From positions 4,340,001 through 4,404,000 of the forward strand of contig RCTD01000001.1 in assembly GCA_014898415.1 (NCBI GenBank): a DNA stretch of 64,000 nt, in the 5' to 3' direction. Both the position numbers and the translations under genes were made by a program. This stretch comes from Stromatinia cepivora (lineage: Eukaryota > Ascomycota > Leotiomycetes > Helotiales > Sclerotiniaceae). Positions 61,923-64,000 of the stretch are shown one piece after another. Position 1 is the stretch's first letter. Every line of letters begins with the position of its first letter. The notes under the pieces were generated by a model that saw only the letters and a program-made list of their open reading frames with translations, did no database searches and was not told where the DNA came from.

Positions 61923-62668
61923 CATTACACATCTATAAAAATTATCTAAATCGTACGAATCTGAAACTTAGCTTCAATCGGTTCGGAGTATCATTTCACC
62001 GAACCCCCCCCTCGAATTTTCCTAATTCTTTTAATTTCGATAAATAATAACTTTATAACTATTAGAATTAGAATCTTGAAAATTATATTATTAAATTCAA
62101 TTTAATTATTATTATTATTAATATTATTTGAAAAAGAAAATTTTTATATATTTCGAAATTTGGATCTGATTTATTTAAAAATTCGAATAAAATTAAATTT
62201 GAAATATAAATTGTTATATTTTAACTATCAATAATTATTAAACAAAATATCAAAAGTTAAAAAGTTACTATTCGGGGTATTTATCGTATAATAAATAAAA
62301 ATTGAAGAATTTCAGAATTTTTGAATAGGGTATTTCGGCATCTTAGTTTCGAGTCTGAAGCGAGAGTAGAAAAAGCAGACAAGATTATACATACTATTTA
62401 TATCATTTCAGTATAAGATTTTATGATTTATATTCATAGATTCAGATTCTGATACAGATTCGCATTTGGACTCGGATTCGGATTCGGACTCGGATTCAGA
62501 TTCAGCTACGTGAGGACTGAAATCTATTTTGCATTTTGGGATAAACCGATGCACGGATTGCCTCTTTAAAACAAATCGAGAGAGTTTCTGAGTAGCTTCG
62601 GAGTTCGTGGTTAAATAAAATAATATAAAAAGGGGTTTTAAATGATGAATATCTAATAAGCTGTATAA
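61923..62668. other. Spacer between Gypsy-3 and the second Fot1-type copy
   Basis: AT-rich with a few GC-richer patches. Contains a hexanucleotide GA[T/C]TCG-type repeat (62438-62505) and a short minus-strand frame (62502-62693) without recognisable domain. Confidence 0.45.
62438..62505 (+). repeat. Hexanucleotide GA[T/C]TCG-type repeat
   Basis: About ten imperfect six-base units. One phase would encode a Ser-Asp dipeptide repeat, but no gene around it is supported. Confidence 0.75.
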
Positions 62669-62670
62669 TA

Positions 62671-64000
62671 ACCGATTTCCCTACATCATACACAACCCCA
62701 CATCTTGCACGTATTTTTAATTTTATAAAATATCAACCACTATAGACGGATATAACGACGATATACCTTCAGAAGTCTGTATAAAGTTTGTATTAATTCA
62801 AATTAAAGGGGAAGAATACCCTAAATATATTCAAATAACAAATTTCTTCAAAATCAATTATTCAATATTCTTTTAGCATTATAAAGACAAAACTATCTTC
62901 TACAATATTGTATATATTGAAACTTATCAATCTTTTTCAAAAAAATAAAAAAAGATTTTAATCAATCAAATTAATAAATTAATATAAAGATCTATATCCC
63001 TTATAAACTGTATAATCAAAAACCTTATGGAAGAAATCATAAACCACTTTCTAGAGAAAAATTGGACAACAAATTTCGTGAAAAGGTATAAAATATATCT
63101 TCAAAGTTGATATCTTCGATATATTGATAATTTGTATGTGAAAGTTAATAATATTGTTATATTTGAATATTTTTATAATCTAGTTTGAATTATTTTATAT
63201 TATTATTGAATTTTATTATTTAAAAGAATTATATTAATATTCTTCTTTTTTTTATTTAGTTGATAAAAGTAATTACAAAATATAATATATTATTCAAGAA
63301 TATATACAATTGAAACGAAAAAAGGTTTATAATTGATCTAAAAAGGATTATAAAGAGAATAATGAATACTAATATATATGATTATAATAGAACTATGAAA
63401 ACTAGATAGGATGGATCAAAAGAGTTTATTATCCTTTTAATATATATATATACCAATAATATAACTATTCCATTTATTTTAATTTATAAAAGGGAATTTG
63501 AAGATCTATAGAATATATAGATTGATGAGATAAAAATGAAGAATTAAATTTATTTCGGAGTTTCAAATAATAAATGATTATCGAATATATTCAGCTTCAC
63601 CTAATTTAATAAAATCTTTTAATATTATACTCGTTCAAAAGCAAAGAAAGAATATTATCTATTAATTGTAAATAATTATTCTAATTATATGAATATAGAA
63701 TTTATATCGAAATATAACGAATTAAAGATCATTTTATTGATTCTCCCCCTTTATTTTATATATCGATTCCAATCTTTTAATATAGACTACTTTTTTTCCT
63801 TTTCAACGAATTATAATATAAAATTTAATAATCTAATATACAAAAGCAAAAGTATCATTGGAATATCGAAATATAACTTTTGGATAATATTTAAAGTTGT
63901 TTAGACTTAATCTATTATTATTTATAATATCCTGAAATCTTTCAAAAAAATCGGCATTTATTCTATAAATAAGAATATTACTATTCACAATATCAAATCA
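62671..64000 (+). mobile_element. Fot1/pogo-type DNA transposon, copy 2 (cut by window end)
   Basis: Same terminal repeat (ACCGATTTCCCTACATCA) and same interior as copy 1 at 6762, in the same orientation, preceded by TA at 62669-62670. About 1330 of the expected 2185 bp are inside the window. Copy 2 keeps some C and G that copy 1 lost and the reverse, so the two were damaged independently. Confidence 0.9.
62742..64000 (+). pseudogene. Fot1/pogo-type transposase remnant, copy 2
   Basis: Colinear with copy 1, but the start codon is ATA (62742) where copy 1 has ATG. The HTH region follows (IQITNFFKINYS). A 71-codon open stretch at 63689-63904 covers part of the DDE domain: IEFISKYNELKIILLILPLY, in which LP survives but the usual His is Tyr, then FQSFNIDYF where LQPLDVDYF is expected in this family. 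Runs off the window. Confidence 0.8.

Noticed and set aside
62438..62505. Ser-Asp repeat protein
   Set aside because: The phase closes soon after the repeat and there is no start or flanking domain; treated as a simple hexanucleotide repeat.
1..64000. Starship-type giant element (DUF3435 tyrosine-recombinase captain)
   Set aside because: No such recombinase or cargo pattern seen; the borders found are all explained by LTR, LINE or Fot1-type elements.
1..64000. Mitochondrial origin because of high AT content
   Set aside because: The AT-rich parts are RIP-mutated nuclear retrotransposons with target duplications, and no mitochondrial genes are present.

Overview
This window looks like nuclear DNA from a filamentous ascomycete (Pezizomycotina; a leotiomycete is possible, but that is a guess). 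Very AT-rich, repeat-filled DNA alternates sharply with short stretches of ordinary composition. Repeat copies differ almost only by C-to-T / G-to-A transitions, and broken reading frames are mostly interrupted where CAA, CAG or TGG became a stop. That is the signature of repeat-induced point mutation (RIP). Gene density is very low: I support only two host genes.

Layout. 1-2187: AT-rich, unidentified. 2188-4905: a relatively fresh LINE (Tad-like) on the minus strand, with a gag-like ORF1 and an ORF2 that keeps the endonuclease but is cut off before the reverse transcriptase. 4906-6761: host-like DNA with a small Cys-rich protein gene (minus) and a degenerate ~160-bp tandem repeat. 6762-8946: a 2185-bp Fot1/pogo-type DNA transposon inserted into that repeat, with TA target duplication and matching terminal inverted repeats. 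9550-10563: an intact protein-kinase-like gene. 10564-13189: mixed DNA without a recognisable gene. 13190-17850: degenerate minus-strand reading frames, one of them a Ty3/gypsy gag scrap and the rest a long unrecognised set. 17851-23031: AT-rich, with a 15-bp minisatellite, a hairpin and one unrecognised plus-strand frame.

23037-35057 is a copia element (166-bp LTRs, target duplication TTTAA) split just inside its 5' LTR by a complete gypsy element (23274-29703, 344-bp LTRs, target duplication CTAAT). 35600-50483 is a second, larger copia (309-bp LTRs, target duplication AATAT) whose 3' LTR is itself split by another gypsy element (43773-50391, 112-bp LTRs, target duplication GCAAA/GCAAG). 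Both nests can be resolved to the base. 55.5-61.9 kb holds a third gypsy (minus) with a recognisable LTR at its right end and an interrupted integrase. 62671-64000 is a second Fot1-type copy that runs off the window.

Most interesting points: antisense accessory reading frames inside the first gypsy (23687-24292) and inside the 3' region of the second copia (42412-43097); the unidentified RIP-damaged ORF cluster at 13.7-17.85 kb; and the base-level record of nested insertion followed by uneven RIP. I found no tRNA, rRNA, CRISPR, Starship captain or telomere repeat.
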